A DNA stretch of 64,000 bases from Pedobacter psychrodurus (lineage in GTDB: Bacteria > Bacteroidota > Bacteroidia > Sphingobacteriales > Sphingobacteriaceae), in the NCBI RefSeq assembly GCF_004331735.1, contig NZ_SJSO01000006.1, positions 1-64,000 of the forward strand. The letters are read 5' to 3'. Below the pieces are notes generated by a model. It worked only from the letters and a program-made list of their open reading frames with translations. It ran no database searches and was not told where the DNA came from. Below are positions 25,845 through 34,870 of this stretch, in pieces. How positions within the stretch are numbered: position 1 is the first letter of the stretch; every line of letters begins with the position of its first letter. The translations under genes were made by a program, and so were the position numbers.

Positions 25845-26050
25845 ACGGTAATAAGATTTTTGGAAAGCAGGTACAGCAGCAAATATCAAAGCCTGTTCCC
25901 GCTATCCTTTCTGCCAATGCAGCTTGTGCGCTAACGCGGTTTTATCAAAAAAACTGAGACAGAATTAAAAAGCATTGGCATTCATACTATCGGGTTTAGT
26001 AACTTTGGGTACTGCAAGAAACAAAGATTGAAAACCACTGCCAATAACAA

Positions 26051-26569
26051 ATGATCAACTTCCTTAATATATCTTATCTACAGTTAGGTAATGAAAGGCA
26101 ACAGAGGGCTTATCAGGTGCTAATTGATAATGGAATTTTAGAAAAGCTTTCTCCCTATTATCCAATTCTGGTTGGAACCATTCCAATCAATGTCGATATC
26201 GAAAACAGTGATTTGGATATCATTTGTGAAGTACTGCATAAAGATGAATTTATCGGTCAATTAAATAAATTATTTGAACATGAAAAAGATTTCGCTATTT
26301 CTGAAAGTCCTAAATTCAATGCAACCAAAGCCACCTTTTTGATGGGCGGATTTGAGATAGAAATATTCGGACAAAATATTCCAACCATACAACAAAATGC
26401 TTATCGGCACATGCTTATTGAATACAAATTACTTTTAGAAAAAGGCGAGAAATTTAGACAAGAAATCATTGATTTAAAAAATCAAGGTTATAAAACTGAA
26501 CCAGCTTTCGCAAGATTATTGGGGATCGAGGGAGATGCTTATGAGGCATTGCTGAAATTAGGATATTAG
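26051..26569 (+). CDS. DUF4269 protein
   Basis: 172 residues. LVGTIPINVDIENSDLDIICEV (about residues 40-61) resembles the G-T/S-x(n)-S-D-L-D-I active-site strand of minimal nucleotidyltransferases, and HMLIEYKLL with KTEPAFARLLGI are the conserved C-terminal elements of DUF4269. A transferase role is a structural hint only. The gene stands alone, with repeats on both sides (25548-26050 and 26594-26689). Confidence 0.85.
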   Translation: MINFLNISYLQLGNERQQRAYQVLIDNGILEKLSPYYPILVGTIPINVDIENSDLDIICEVLHKDEFIGQLNKLFEHEKDFAISESPKFNATKATFLMGGFEIEIFGQNIPTIQQNAYRHMLIEYKLLLEKGEKFRQEIIDLKNQGYKTEPAFARLLGIEGDAYEALLKLGY

Positions 26570-26593
26570 CGAGACCAAGGTCATGAGGGGTAT

Positions 26594-26689
26594 CGTCATT
26601 CCCAACTTGATTGGGAATCTTAAAGCTTCATACATGGCTCTTTAATCTTTCTATTTCATTAGGATTGCCAGTCAAGCTGGCAATGACGA
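26594..26689. repeat. GTCATTCCC-type double-hairpin repeat, copy 2
   Basis: CGTCATTCCCAACTTGATTG opens it and GTCAAGCTGGCAATGACGA closes it; hairpins ATTCCCAA/TTGGGAAT and ATTGCCAG/CTGGCAAT flank a longer spacer. It starts about 25 bases after the DUF4269 stop. Confidence 0.75.
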
Positions 26690-26777
26690 TCATTGTTAAA
26701 GCTATTGCAAAAGATGTACCCATACGATTGGCCTCCGCACGAATGACTGCCGTACTTTTATAATTACTGAATAATAT

Positions 26778-26785
26778 TATATTTG
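26778..26785 (+). promoter_or_regulatory. Candidate -7 box for the DUF1080 gene
   Basis: TATATTTG matches TAnnTTTG, 22 bases before ATG 26808. Confidence 0.5.
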
Positions 26786-26807
26786 GAATACAAAAACCAA
26801 ATATATC

Positions 26808-27488
26808 ATGAAATTCTACTACGCCTTTTTACTACTATTTGTTATTAGCAACTCATCATTTGCACAAAAAAGCCTTTTTAACGGAAAAAACCTAAACGGT
26901 TGGCATGTAGATGTACCCGCAATGGACAAAAAGCCAGATACCATTAATCCATTTATTATCCGCAATGGGATGCTCGTAAGTTTAGGAACGCCAGGCGGGC
27001 ATTTAATAACCGATAAAATTTATAAAAATTACCAGTTAACGGTACAATATCGCTTTGCCGGCAAACCTGGTAACTGTGGCGTTTTGGTGCATGCCTCAAC
27101 CCCAAGGGCATTGTACGGTATGTTTCCGAAATCGCTGGAAGTTCAGATGCAACATAAAGATGCAGGCGATTTTTGGTGTATAGAAGAAGATATTACAGTT
27201 CCAGATATGGTTAGCAGACGTGGACCTAAGGAAAACTGGGGAGTAAATGGGAATAAACTCCGTCGGATTAAAAATTTAACAGATGGCAGTGAAAAACCTC
27301 TTGGCGAATGGAATACCATGGTTATCCAATGTTTGAATAACGAAGTTAAAGTTTGGGTAAACGATACTTTGGTCAATTATGGCTCAAACTGTACTGTAGC
27401 TAGCGGCCAGATTGCATTACAAGCAGAAGGTAGTGAAGTAGAATTTAAACAATTGGATTTAAAACCAATTAAAGCATTAACAAAATAA
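26808..27488 (+). CDS. Exported DUF1080 (3-keto-disaccharide hydrolase-like) protein
   Basis: 226 residues with a Sec signal peptide ending near SFAQ/K20. The body is a DUF1080 concanavalin-like fold: SLFNGKNLNGWHVDVP, NYQLTVQYRFAGKPGNCGVLVH, EVQMQHKDAGDFWCI, WNTMVIQCLNNEVKVWVNDTLVN and GQIALQAEGSEVEFKQLDLKP are its typical order. Some DUF1080 enzymes hydrolyse 3-keto-glycosides, and others have unknown function. No sugar operon is nearby, so the substrate is open. A terminator-like hairpin follows. Confidence 0.9.
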   Translation: MKFYYAFLLLFVISNSSFAQKSLFNGKNLNGWHVDVPAMDKKPDTINPFIIRNGMLVSLGTPGGHLITDKIYKNYQLTVQYRFAGKPGNCGVLVHASTPRALYGMFPKSLEVQMQHKDAGDFWCIEEDITVPDMVSRRGPKENWGVNGNKLRRIKNLTDGSEKPLGEWNTMVIQCLNNEVKVWVNDTLVNYGSNCTVASGQIALQAEGSEVEFKQLDLKPIKALTK

Positions 27489-27527
27489 AATGAGCACTTT
27501 GGCGTAGTATAAAAAGAAATCGTTAGT

Positions 27528-27550
27528 CGGGATTTGCAATCCCGTTTTTT
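27528..27550 (+). terminator. Terminator after the DUF1080 gene
   Basis: CGGGATT at 27528-27534, loop TGC, AATCCCG at 27538-27544, then TTTTTT. It is the left part of a longer inverted arrangement reaching about 27656 (CCCGCAAATCCTAACTGACA). Confidence 0.65.
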
Positions 27551-27659
27551 GAGCTAAGGATTTTTAATCCTTGGTAAATGGATTCATTAATATAACTGTT
27601 AAAATAGATTGCAAATCTAAAGAACAATAGGTCCCGCAAATCCTAACTGACACGTTAAG

Positions 27660-28019
27660 TCAATCCTTAAATAACAAACAAATCAAATAACCTACAAAGT
27701 ATGCCAGTAAATCGTAATAACTAAAGGAAGTTCCTAAAACAATACTCATCAACTTATTATGCTCTAGGCCCAGCCAGGTAACGTAATTTACTTTTTGCAA
27801 AAACTCAATGATAAAAGAAAAAATTAAAATACCTAAGGCTAACTTCTTATTATTGGTTTTAAGAAAAATCCTAAAGAATGCGTAAATCAAGATAATAACC
27901 AATACATCGCCACCAAACGGACGAATAAATGCGTCATGGAGACATTTCCCGATCAAGACTTCAATTACGAAGATGGCCAGAAAAATAAAAAGAAATTTTG
28001 AGTTGAACGTTAATTTCAT
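27660..28019 (-). CDS. DUF2809 membrane protein
   Basis: 119 residues with about four hydrophobic segments. FIRPFGGDVLVIILIYAFFR (about residues 31-50) is the DUF2809 hallmark, and SYYDLLAYFVGYLICLL closes the protein. The family is of unknown function in the inner membrane. It lies downstream of sucB on the same strand, but a terminator stands between them. Confidence 0.88.
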   Translation of the reverse strand: MKLTFNSKFLFIFLAIFVIEVLIGKCLHDAFIRPFGGDVLVIILIYAFFRIFLKTNNKKLALGILIFSFIIEFLQKVNYVTWLGLEHNKLMSIVLGTSFSYYDLLAYFVGYLICLLFKD

Positions 28020-28030
28020 GTATCGGGTAT

Positions 28031-28084
28031 AAAAAAGAAGTCAAGTTTTTATAGCACATTGGCCATTAAAACTTGACTTCTTTC
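28031..28084 (-). terminator. Terminator after sucB
   Basis: On the minus strand AAAGAAGTCAAGTTTT pairs with AAAACTTGACTTCTTT across a loop of about 18 bases and runs into a T-tract. Confidence 0.85.
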
Positions 28085-28122
28085 TAAACATATAAAGTCC
28101 CGATTTATCGGGATTTAAGGAC

Positions 28123-29364
28123 CTAGATGCCTAATAACAATCTAGCCGGATCTTCTAACAATTGTTTCACACGAACCAAGAAACCAACTGATTCACGTCC
28201 GTCGATAATTCTGTGATCGTAAGATAAAGCAACGTACATCATCGGACGGATTACCACTTCACCTTTTTCAGCTACCGGGCGCTCAACAATGTTGTGCATA
28301 CCTAAAATAGCTGATTGTGGCGCATTAATAATAGGAGTCGACATCATTGAACCAAATACACCACCGTTGGTAATGGTAAAAGTTCCACCAGTCATTTCTT
28401 CTAATGTTAATTTGCTATCGCGAGCTTTTAAAGCCAATTCTAAAACCGATTTTTCGATCTGCGCTAAAGTCATGCTTTCTGCATTGCGGATTACCGGAAC
28501 CACTAAACCTTTTGGTGCAGAAACCGCAATCGAAATATCAGCGAAATCGTTGTAAACCAATTCTTCGCCTTCAATACGGCCGTTAACTGCTGGGAAATCT
28601 TTTAAAGCTTCGGTAACTGCTTTAGTGAAAAAGCTCATGAAACCTAAACCAACACCATATTTTTCTTTAAACTGGTCTTTATATTTTCCGCGTAAATCCA
28701 TAATTGGCTTCATGTTAACTTCGTTAAAAGTAGTTAACATTGCGGTTTCATTTTTAACGGCAACTAAACGTTTTGCAACGGTTCTACGTAGTGGAGACAT
28801 TTTCTCACGACGTTCGCCACGGCTACCTGCAGGAGCAGCAGCTACAACAGGAGCACTTGCTTTTGGTGCTTCTGGCTTTTTACCCGCTTCAGCTTTAACA
28901 GCATCATCTTTAGTAATACGGCCATCAACTCCAGTACCTTTTACCGCACCAGCATCAATTCCTTTTTCTGCAAGAATTTTACCAGCCGCAGGAGAAGGAG
29001 TTCCTGTAGCATATGAGTCTTTAGTCACAAGTCCTGAATCCTGAGTCTTTGGGGCCTCAGCTACCGCCGTCGGAGCTTGTGCATCAGACTTAGGACTTTC
29101 GACTTCTGACTTTGGACTAGCAGCTGCACCACCATCTTCAATTTTACAAACTACTGCACCAATGGCTAGGGTATCGCCTTCGGCTGCTATGGTTTTTAAA
29201 GTTCCAGCTTGTTCTGCGGTTAATTCGAATGTTGCTTTATCCGATTCTAATTCGGCAATAACTTCATCCATTTCAACAACATCGCCATCGTTTTTTATCC
29301 AACGTGATAAAACAACTTCGGTTATAGACTCACCAACAGGTGGAACTTTTATCTCTAAACTCAT
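28123..29364 (-). CDS. sucB: Dihydrolipoyllysine-residue succinyltransferase (E2 of 2-oxoglutarate dehydrogenase)
   Basis: 413 residues. Residues 1-76 form a lipoyl domain with the modified Lys43 in [13 protein letters not shown]. Residues 77-120 are a flexible linker. Residues about 121-158 are the E1/E3-binding domain ([30 protein letters not shown]). From about 185 on is the catalytic acyltransferase with [16 protein letters not shown] (HxxxD). It transfers succinyl from E1 to CoA in the TCA cycle. It lies 89 bases after sucA. In the linker, two stretches (residues 82-96 and 106-119) are encoded by AGTC-type micro-repeats. Confidence 0.96.
   Translation of the reverse strand: MSLEIKVPPVGESITEVVLSRWIKNDGDVVEMDEVIAELESDKATFELTAEQAGTLKTIAAEGDTLAIGAVVCKIEDGGAAASPKSEVESPKSDAQAPTAVAEAPKTQDSGLVTKDSYATGTPSPAAGKILAEKGIDAGAVKGTGVDGRITKDDAVKAEAGKKPEAPKASAPVVAAAPAGSRGERREKMSPLRRTVAKRLVAVKNETAMLTTFNEVNMKPIMDLRGKYKDQFKEKYGVGLGFMSFFTKAVTEALKDFPAVNGRIEGEELVYNDFADISIAVSAPKGLVVPVIRNAESMTLAQIEKSVLELALKARDSKLTLEEMTGGTFTITNGGVFGSMMSTPIINAPQSAILGMHNIVERPVAEKGEVVIRPMMYVALSYDHRIIDGRESVGFLVRVKQLLEDPARLLLGI
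29008..29121. repeat. AGTC-type micro-repeat within the sucB linker
   Basis: Minus-strand AGTCCAAAGTCAGAAGTCG and AAAGTCCTAAGTCTGA, followed about 30 bases later by ACTCAGGATTCAGGACTTGT and GACTAAAGACTC, form imperfect direct repeats. They code for [10 protein letters not shown] and [11 protein letters not shown] in frame. Confidence 0.65.
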
Positions 29365-29453
29365 AATGTAATATATATCTTATAATCTTCTAATGATCAA
29401 ATTTCAATAATCAATTATCAAACGCTATGCTCCAAACGCATGGCCTCATGCTC

Positions 29454-32249
29454 TTAATCGATCTGAACTAATTTTTTTGTTGCTTTTTTAGCAATATCCT
29501 TTACATCTTCCGTTACCGCAATTTCTAAAGCTTTTGCTAAAATATAAGCCTGTTGGTTAGCATGTTGTTTTGCAAAACCTGTTGCAGTACTGCTGCTCTC
29601 TCTCCTTGAGATTACATCAATGCCTTTCAACGCTGTTTTGTACAACCTTCGGAATAAATATGGCCATGCGCCCATATTTTCTGGTTCTTCTTGTACCCAG
29701 AAAACTTCTTTAGCATTTTTATATTTCTTCTGGATGGCTTCCATCTGATCAACTGGAGTTGGGTACAACTGCTCTACGCGAACCAAGGCTACATGTTTCA
29801 ATTTATCAGCCTGTTGTTTCTCCAATAACTCGTAGTAAATTTTACCGCTACAGAAAACAATACGCGTTACATCTGCAACTTTAACATTTACATCGTCAAT
29901 TACTTCTTTAAAACCACCTTCAGTAAATTCTTCTAATTTAGAAACACAAGCCGGGTGGCGCAATAAACTTTTAGGTGTAAATACAACCAATGGCTTACGG
30001 AAATCGCGTTTAAACTGACGGCGTAAAACGTGGAAGAAGTTTGCCGGAGTGGTACAATTTGTTACCTGCATGTTATAATCGGCACAAAGTTCCATAAAAC
30101 GCTCAATACGTGCTGATGAGTGCTCTGGCCCTTGACCTTCGTAACCGTGAGGCAATAACATGACCAAACCGTTTTCGCGTTGCCATTTGGTTTCGGCACT
30201 TGCAATATATTGATCGATAACAATTTGTGCGCCGTTAAAGAAATCGCCAAATTGTGCTTCCCAAATGGTTAATGCATTTGGATTTGCCATGGCATAACCA
30301 TACTCGAAACCTAAAACGCCATATTCTGATAAGTGCGAATTGTAAATATCAAATGGTGCCTGTTGATCTGAAATGTTAGCCAATGGTACATATTCTTCCT
30401 CACTATCCTCAAGGGTTAACACCGCATGACGGTGAGAGAATGTTCCTCTTTCTACATCCTGGCCGCTTAAACGAACGCGTTTACCTTCTGATAACAAAGT
30501 ACCATAAGCCAGCTGCTCGCCCATTGCCCAGTCGAAAACATTGGTTTCGTTAACCATTTTGCCGCGTTCAGCAAATAGTTTTTCGATTTTTTTGAAAAAC
30601 TTTTTATTGGATGGCAAAGCAGTAATGCGCTTGCCAATTTCCAATAAAGTAGATTTTTTAACCGCAGTAACTGGTGAAGTTTCGAAATCTTTAGGTGTTG
30701 CCATACGCAAATCCGCCCATGCACCACCAAATTTAACTTCAGTACTGCCAGCAACAAATTCTTTAGCTTCGTTTAAGCGTTCCTGCAAAATACCACGGAA
30801 ATCTTTTTCCATTTCTTTCGCTAAACCAGCCTCTAACTTACCTTCTTTGGTTAATTGCTCAATATAAATTTCCCTTGGATTAGGGTGTTTTTCAATTGTT
30901 TTGTACAACAATGGCTGCGTGAATTTAGGCTCATCAGACTCATTGTGACCGAAACGACGGTAGCAAAGGATATCAATAAAAACATCGTTTTTATATTTCT
31001 GACGGTATTCCATGGCCAGGTTAATCGCATAAACCAAAGCTTCAGGATCATCACCATTTACGTGGAAAACCGGAGATAAAGTTACTTTAGCAATATCAGT
31101 ACAATAGGTACTGGTACGGGCATCTTTATAATTGGTGGTAAAACCAATCTGGTTATTAATCACCAAATGGATTGTTCCACCGGTTTTATAACCTTCAAGA
31201 CCTGCCATCTGAATCACTTCGTAAACAATACCTTGTCCAGCAACTGATGCATCACCATGAATCAAAATTGGTGCTAAACGACTGTTATCGCCACCATATT
31301 TGAAATCAATTTTCGAGCGGCTCATGCCTTCTACCACACCATCAACCGTTTCTAAGTGCGATGGGTTAGGGCATAAACTTAGGTGAACGCTTTTGCCCGA
31401 AACCGTAGTCACATCTGTAGAATAACCTAAGTGGTATTTTACGTCGCCACCAAATGGAGTATCTGGATTGTAGCTTTTACCTTCAAACTCAGCAAAAATA
31501 TCTTTATACGTTTTTTGCATGATATTGGCCAATACGTTCAAACGACCGCGGTGTGCCATACCAATTACAAATTCTTCAATTCCCAGTTCAGCACCTTTTT
31601 CAATTACTGAATCTAAAGCAGGAATTAAAGCTTCTGCGCCTTCTAATGAAAAACGTTTTTGGCCTAAGAATTTTGTGCCCAAGAAATTCTCAAAACTTAC
31701 TGCCTCGTTTAATTTCCGGAGAATACGTTTTTTCTCATCGATTGAGAAATTAGGGGTATTACGCGCACTTTCCATTTTTTGTTGAATCCAGTTCAACACT
31801 TCAGGTGTACGTAAAAATTTATATTCTGCACCAATTGAGTGTGCGTAGGTTTGTTTTAAAAAAGCTACAATATCTTTCAATTTTGCGGCACCGATACCAA
31901 TCTCTACACCAGAGTTGAAAACGGTTTCTAAATCTGCATCCGACAATCCAAAATTTGCAAGATCTAATGTTGGCAAATGTTTACGTCTTTCGCGTACCGG
32001 ATTGGTGTGCGTAAACAAGTGACCGCGGCTACGATAGCCATCAATCAGGTTTAAAACATTAACCTCTTTTAAAAATTGTTCAGGAGTTTCTGCGGTTACT
32101 GCTGGAGCTTCTGATCCTCTTCCAAAATCGAAACCTTCGAAAAATTTCTGCCAACCAAACTCAACAGACTCGGGATCTTGTTGATACGACTGATATAAAG
32201 ACTCTATATATTCGGCGTTTGCGCCATTAAGATAAGATAATTTATCCAT
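29454..32249 (-). CDS. sucA: 2-oxoglutarate dehydrogenase E1 component
   Basis: 931 residues, standard for E1o. The N-terminal segment LNGANAEYIESLYQSYQQDPES is typical and would contact E2/E3. VIGMAHRGRLNVLANI (about residues 228-243) contacts the substrate, and the thiamine-diphosphate motif runs from GDASVAG (332-338) to NNQIGF (365-370). The C-terminal transketolase-like domain has ERFMELCADYNMQV, and VVFTPKSLLRHP follows. It decarboxylates 2-oxoglutarate and succinylates the E2 lipoyl group. Forms an operon with sucB, with a promoter at 32275-32308. Confidence 0.97.
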   Translation of the reverse strand: MDKLSYLNGANAEYIESLYQSYQQDPESVEFGWQKFFEGFDFGRGSEAPAVTAETPEQFLKEVNVLNLIDGYRSRGHLFTHTNPVRERRKHLPTLDLANFGLSDADLETVFNSGVEIGIGAAKLKDIVAFLKQTYAHSIGAEYKFLRTPEVLNWIQQKMESARNTPNFSIDEKKRILRKLNEAVSFENFLGTKFLGQKRFSLEGAEALIPALDSVIEKGAELGIEEFVIGMAHRGRLNVLANIMQKTYKDIFAEFEGKSYNPDTPFGGDVKYHLGYSTDVTTVSGKSVHLSLCPNPSHLETVDGVVEGMSRSKIDFKYGGDNSRLAPILIHGDASVAGQGIVYEVIQMAGLEGYKTGGTIHLVINNQIGFTTNYKDARTSTYCTDIAKVTLSPVFHVNGDDPEALVYAINLAMEYRQKYKNDVFIDILCYRRFGHNESDEPKFTQPLLYKTIEKHPNPREIYIEQLTKEGKLEAGLAKEMEKDFRGILQERLNEAKEFVAGSTEVKFGGAWADLRMATPKDFETSPVTAVKKSTLLEIGKRITALPSNKKFFKKIEKLFAERGKMVNETNVFDWAMGEQLAYGTLLSEGKRVRLSGQDVERGTFSHRHAVLTLEDSEEEYVPLANISDQQAPFDIYNSHLSEYGVLGFEYGYAMANPNALTIWEAQFGDFFNGAQIVIDQYIASAETKWQRENGLVMLLPHGYEGQGPEHSSARIERFMELCADYNMQVTNCTTPANFFHVLRRQFKRDFRKPLVVFTPKSLLRHPACVSKLEEFTEGGFKEVIDDVNVKVADVTRIVFCSGKIYYELLEKQQADKLKHVALVRVEQLYPTPVDQMEAIQKKYKNAKEVFWVQEEPENMGAWPYLFRRLYKTALKGIDVISRRESSSTATGFAKQHANQQAYILAKALEIAVTEDVKDIAKKATKKLVQID

Positions 32250-32274
32250 TATTAACTGTTTACTATAAGCATTA

Positions 32275-32308
32275 CAAAATTAGAATTTTACCTTATATAA
32301 ATGGCAAA
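32275..32308 (-). promoter_or_regulatory. sucA promoter
   Basis: Minus-strand TAATTTTG (32275-32282) as -7 and TTTG (32305-32308) as -33, with a 22-base spacer. The -7 box is 26 bases before the ATG. Confidence 0.6.
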
Positions 32309-32324
32309 AATCTCGATTAAAATG

Positions 32325-32457
32325 AGAATTATTGAATAACAAAATTATTGAATGATAGAATGATAAAAATACAAAGCGTATTATCGATCAAATTTCAAAT
32401 TCAATCATTCAAAACCCATTCATTCAACACTCAATCATTCTATAATTCAATCACTAC
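32325..32457. repeat. TTGAATGATAGAATGAT micro-repeat tract
   Basis: TTATTGAATAAC, ATTGAATGATAGAATGAT and, facing the other way, TCAATCATTCAAAACCCATT, CACTCAATCATTC and ATTCAATCAC fill the space between sucA and the CRY-DASH gene. The two halves are inverted relative to each other. Confidence 0.6.
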
Positions 32458-32459
32458 AA

Positions 32460-33734
32460 TTAAGATGCCCAAGTTAAGGAGTAATTGCCTTTCGGATCGA
32501 GGTTTTTGATATTTTTATCTAGGTCGAAAACACTTTTTGATTTCTGATCGTTACCTACACCGGCTATATTAGCCCAGTTACCCCAATTACTTGCGGGATT
32601 GTAATCGATCAGTTTTTCTTCAAAATATGCTGCGCCAAAAATCCAGCTTACTTCTAAATTATTAATCAGATATAAAGCGGCAGTTTGCCTGGCAATATTC
32701 GAGATAAAACCGGTTTGATTTAGCTCCGTCATCACCGCATCTACCACAGCAAAACCTGTTTGTGCATTCTTCCATTTATTGAAATTATCCTGCTCATTCG
32801 CAATGTCAATTAGCCCCTGGCTGCCAAACCCATCCGGACTAAAAAATGTATTGCCGTATTTCTTAAACATGAAACGGAAATAATCTCTCCAAAGCAGTCC
32901 CAATAAAATATGATTGAACATGGCTTTGGTATTGGGCACACCTTCCATCTTTTTGATTTCCCAGTAAACTTTTCGTGGTGATAAACTGCCCATGGCCAAC
33001 CACGCCGATAATTTTGAAGCCAGAATTAAATTCTTGGTTGTTGCGGCCTGTTGCATCGCCACAATCACTTTTTGGAGATGAGCCAAACCTTCGGCCTCGC
33101 CACCAACAAATTCAAAATCAGAACGCTGGTCTTTTTGCTGTGGCAAAAGATTAAGGTCTTCTAACGATGATAATACACCCCAATCAATCACTTCGGCAAC
33201 GTTAATCCGATCAGGTGCTAAAAAACATGGCTTAATAATCGAATCGCGTTCAATTTTCTTTTTAAACTGGTTAAAAGCATCAGGAATATCCTTAATGGGA
33301 AAAGGTAAATCTTCCTTATTATATAGGGTATGACCGATAAAATGTTTAAGGTTAATGCGTAATTTCCAAAGTGCGTTTTCTACCAAAGTTGAAACATGCG
33401 TTTCCTCCCTCGCAACTTCGCGGTGATGGTAAACTTCGGTAATCTCATATTCCTGAGCAAGTTGAGGAATAATATCTTCGGGGTTACCTTCAGCGATAAG
33501 CAAGTTACCACCAATTTTTTTTAAAGAATTGCGTAAACCTAAAACACTTTCTAAAATAAATTGCGCTCTAATATTACCTGTTTTTAATGTACCGTATTTT
33601 GTTTCGCCAAAAGAACGACGATCGAGAATGTAAACAGGCAAAATCGCATCAGATTTAGCAATCGCCTCGACCAGCATTTCGTTATCATGCAAGCGAAGAT
33701 CATTTCTAAACCAGACTAAAATTTTTTTGGACAT
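32460..33734 (-). CDS. DASH-type cryptochrome/photolyase
   Basis: 424 residues. An alpha/beta photolyase domain (LVWFRNDLRLHDNEML) is followed by the FAD-binding helical domain with LSAWLAMGSLSPRKVYWEI, LLWRDYFRFMFKKYG, and QTGFISNIARQTAALYLINN. ASNWGNWANIAGVGNDQKS is distinctive for CRY-DASH, as against AASNGGWQWAAG in CPD photolyases. CRY-DASH enzymes repair UV dimers in single-stranded DNA and may sense blue light. It diverges from the epimerase and photolyase genes, so the three form a light-damage group. Confidence 0.93.
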   Translation of the reverse strand: MSKKILVWFRNDLRLHDNEMLVEAIAKSDAILPVYILDRRSFGETKYGTLKTGNIRAQFILESVLGLRNSLKKIGGNLLIAEGNPEDIIPQLAQEYEITEVYHHREVAREETHVSTLVENALWKLRINLKHFIGHTLYNKEDLPFPIKDIPDAFNQFKKKIERDSIIKPCFLAPDRINVAEVIDWGVLSSLEDLNLLPQQKDQRSDFEFVGGEAEGLAHLQKVIVAMQQAATTKNLILASKLSAWLAMGSLSPRKVYWEIKKMEGVPNTKAMFNHILLGLLWRDYFRFMFKKYGNTFFSPDGFGSQGLIDIANEQDNFNKWKNAQTGFAVVDAVMTELNQTGFISNIARQTAALYLINNLEVSWIFGAAYFEEKLIDYNPASNWGNWANIAGVGNDQKSKSVFDLDKNIKNLDPKGNYSLTWAS

Positions 33735-33766
33735 CTTTTATTGAAAAGGGTGTAAGAACGCGTTTA

Positions 33767-33797
33767 CAAATTTATCTTATTTTTCCTCTTCATCAAA
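33767..33797 (-). promoter_or_regulatory. CRY-DASH promoter
   Basis: Minus-strand TAAATTTG (33767-33774) and TTTG (33794-33797), 19-base spacer, 33 bases before the ATG. Good match to the Bacteroidota consensus. Confidence 0.65.
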
Positions 33798-33904
33798 CCC
33801 CTAAATAATTCTTTACAAATAGGTAACAAAAGAATTAGAACTAAATTAATATCGTTTTAAGTGATGCCCTAAAAACCCTTTTGTATCTTTATTGTTTTAA
33901 AAAG

Positions 33905-34807
33905 ATGGCAGAGAAGATTCTGATTACCGGGGCTACAGGACTTGTGGGTACTGAGCTGAAAAAGCACTTGCTAAGCAAGGGTTACGAGGTGAATACGCTT
34001 ACCCGAAAGAAAGACAACGATCCGAATAATTTTGTATGGGATGTTTACGAAGGAACTATTGATGCTGATTGTTTGGATGGTGTAAATGCCATTATTCATT
34101 TAGCAGGAGAGCCAGTAGCCGATAAAAAATGGACCGATGAACGCAAAAAACAGATCATCGATAGTCGCGTTAAATCAACAGAATTACTCTTTAAAGCCAT
34201 TAAATCTCTACCCAACCATCAGGTAAAATCCTTCATTTCTGCTTCAGCAGTTGGTTTTTATGGCGATTGTGGTGATGAAATTTTAACAGAAGAAAGCCCA
34301 AATGGTTACGGTTTTTTAGCTGAATGCTGTAAATTTTGGGAAGATGCTGTAGACCAAGGCAAAAAACTAAGCCTCCGGATTGTAAAACTCCGTACCGGAA
34401 TCGTTTTAAGTAATCATGGAGGGGCTTTACCACAACTCGATAAACCGATAAAGTTATTTGCCGGAGCAGCTTTAGGCACCGGCAAACAATGGACTCCCTG
34501 GCTGCATATTGATGACATGGTAGAAATGTACATTGAGGCCCTAGAAAATCTTAAAATGGAGAATTGTTATAATGCTTGTGCTCCTTTTCCTGTCACTAAT
34601 AAAGCGTTAACCAAAGCCATTGCTAGACAGCTGCATCGTCCTGTTTGGCCGATCAAGGTTCCCAAAAAGGCGTTGGAATTGCTATTGGGAGAGCGTGTTG
34701 AAGCCGTTTTAATGAGCAACAACACCTCAGCACAAAAAATTCTAGATGCAGGATTCAAATTTAAATTCACACATTTGAATGATGCTTTGAAGGATCTGTA
34801 CCCCTAG
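33905..34807 (+). CDS. TIGR01777-type (SDR39U1) oxidoreductase
   Basis: 300 residues from ATG 33905; a further upstream TTG was not chosen because the Rossmann motif would be pushed too far in. ILITGATGLVGTELKKHL starts the NAD(P) fold, IIHLAGEPVADKKWTDERKK is the family hallmark, and SASAVGFYG is the active-site region. The C-terminal DUF1731 segment reads VPKKALELLLGERVEAVL, then DAGFKFKFTHLNDALKDL. The reaction is not established in bacteria. It precedes the photolyase gene on the same strand by 63 bases and is probably co-expressed. Confidence 0.88.
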   Translation: MAEKILITGATGLVGTELKKHLLSKGYEVNTLTRKKDNDPNNFVWDVYEGTIDADCLDGVNAIIHLAGEPVADKKWTDERKKQIIDSRVKSTELLFKAIKSLPNHQVKSFISASAVGFYGDCGDEILTEESPNGYGFLAECCKFWEDAVDQGKKLSLRIVKLRTGIVLSNHGGALPQLDKPIKLFAGAALGTGKQWTPWLHIDDMVEMYIEALENLKMENCYNACAPFPVTNKALTKAIARQLHRPVWPIKVPKKALELLLGERVEAVLMSNNTSAQKILDAGFKFKFTHLNDALKDLYP

Positions 34808-34870
34808 CCCCTAAAGGAGAAGCGAGTATATAATTCAAGAGCAAAAAACTCAGTAAGACTAATCTAATTT

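Larger units (their letters stand above)
25548..26050. other. Gap made of several stacked repeats
   Basis: 503 bases without a gene. In order it holds a GCTGAA/TTCAGC repeat (25564-25634), a terminator hairpin, a TTGGTTGGTG hairpin (25690-25714), and a GTCATTGCGAG inverted repeat (25728-25844). An 88-residue frame from 25691 runs wholly through these repeats and is not credible. Confidence 0.6.

Noticed and set aside
25691..25957. 88- and 80-residue frames on both strands
   Set aside because: They read through hairpin repeats; open frames arise because of the palindromes.
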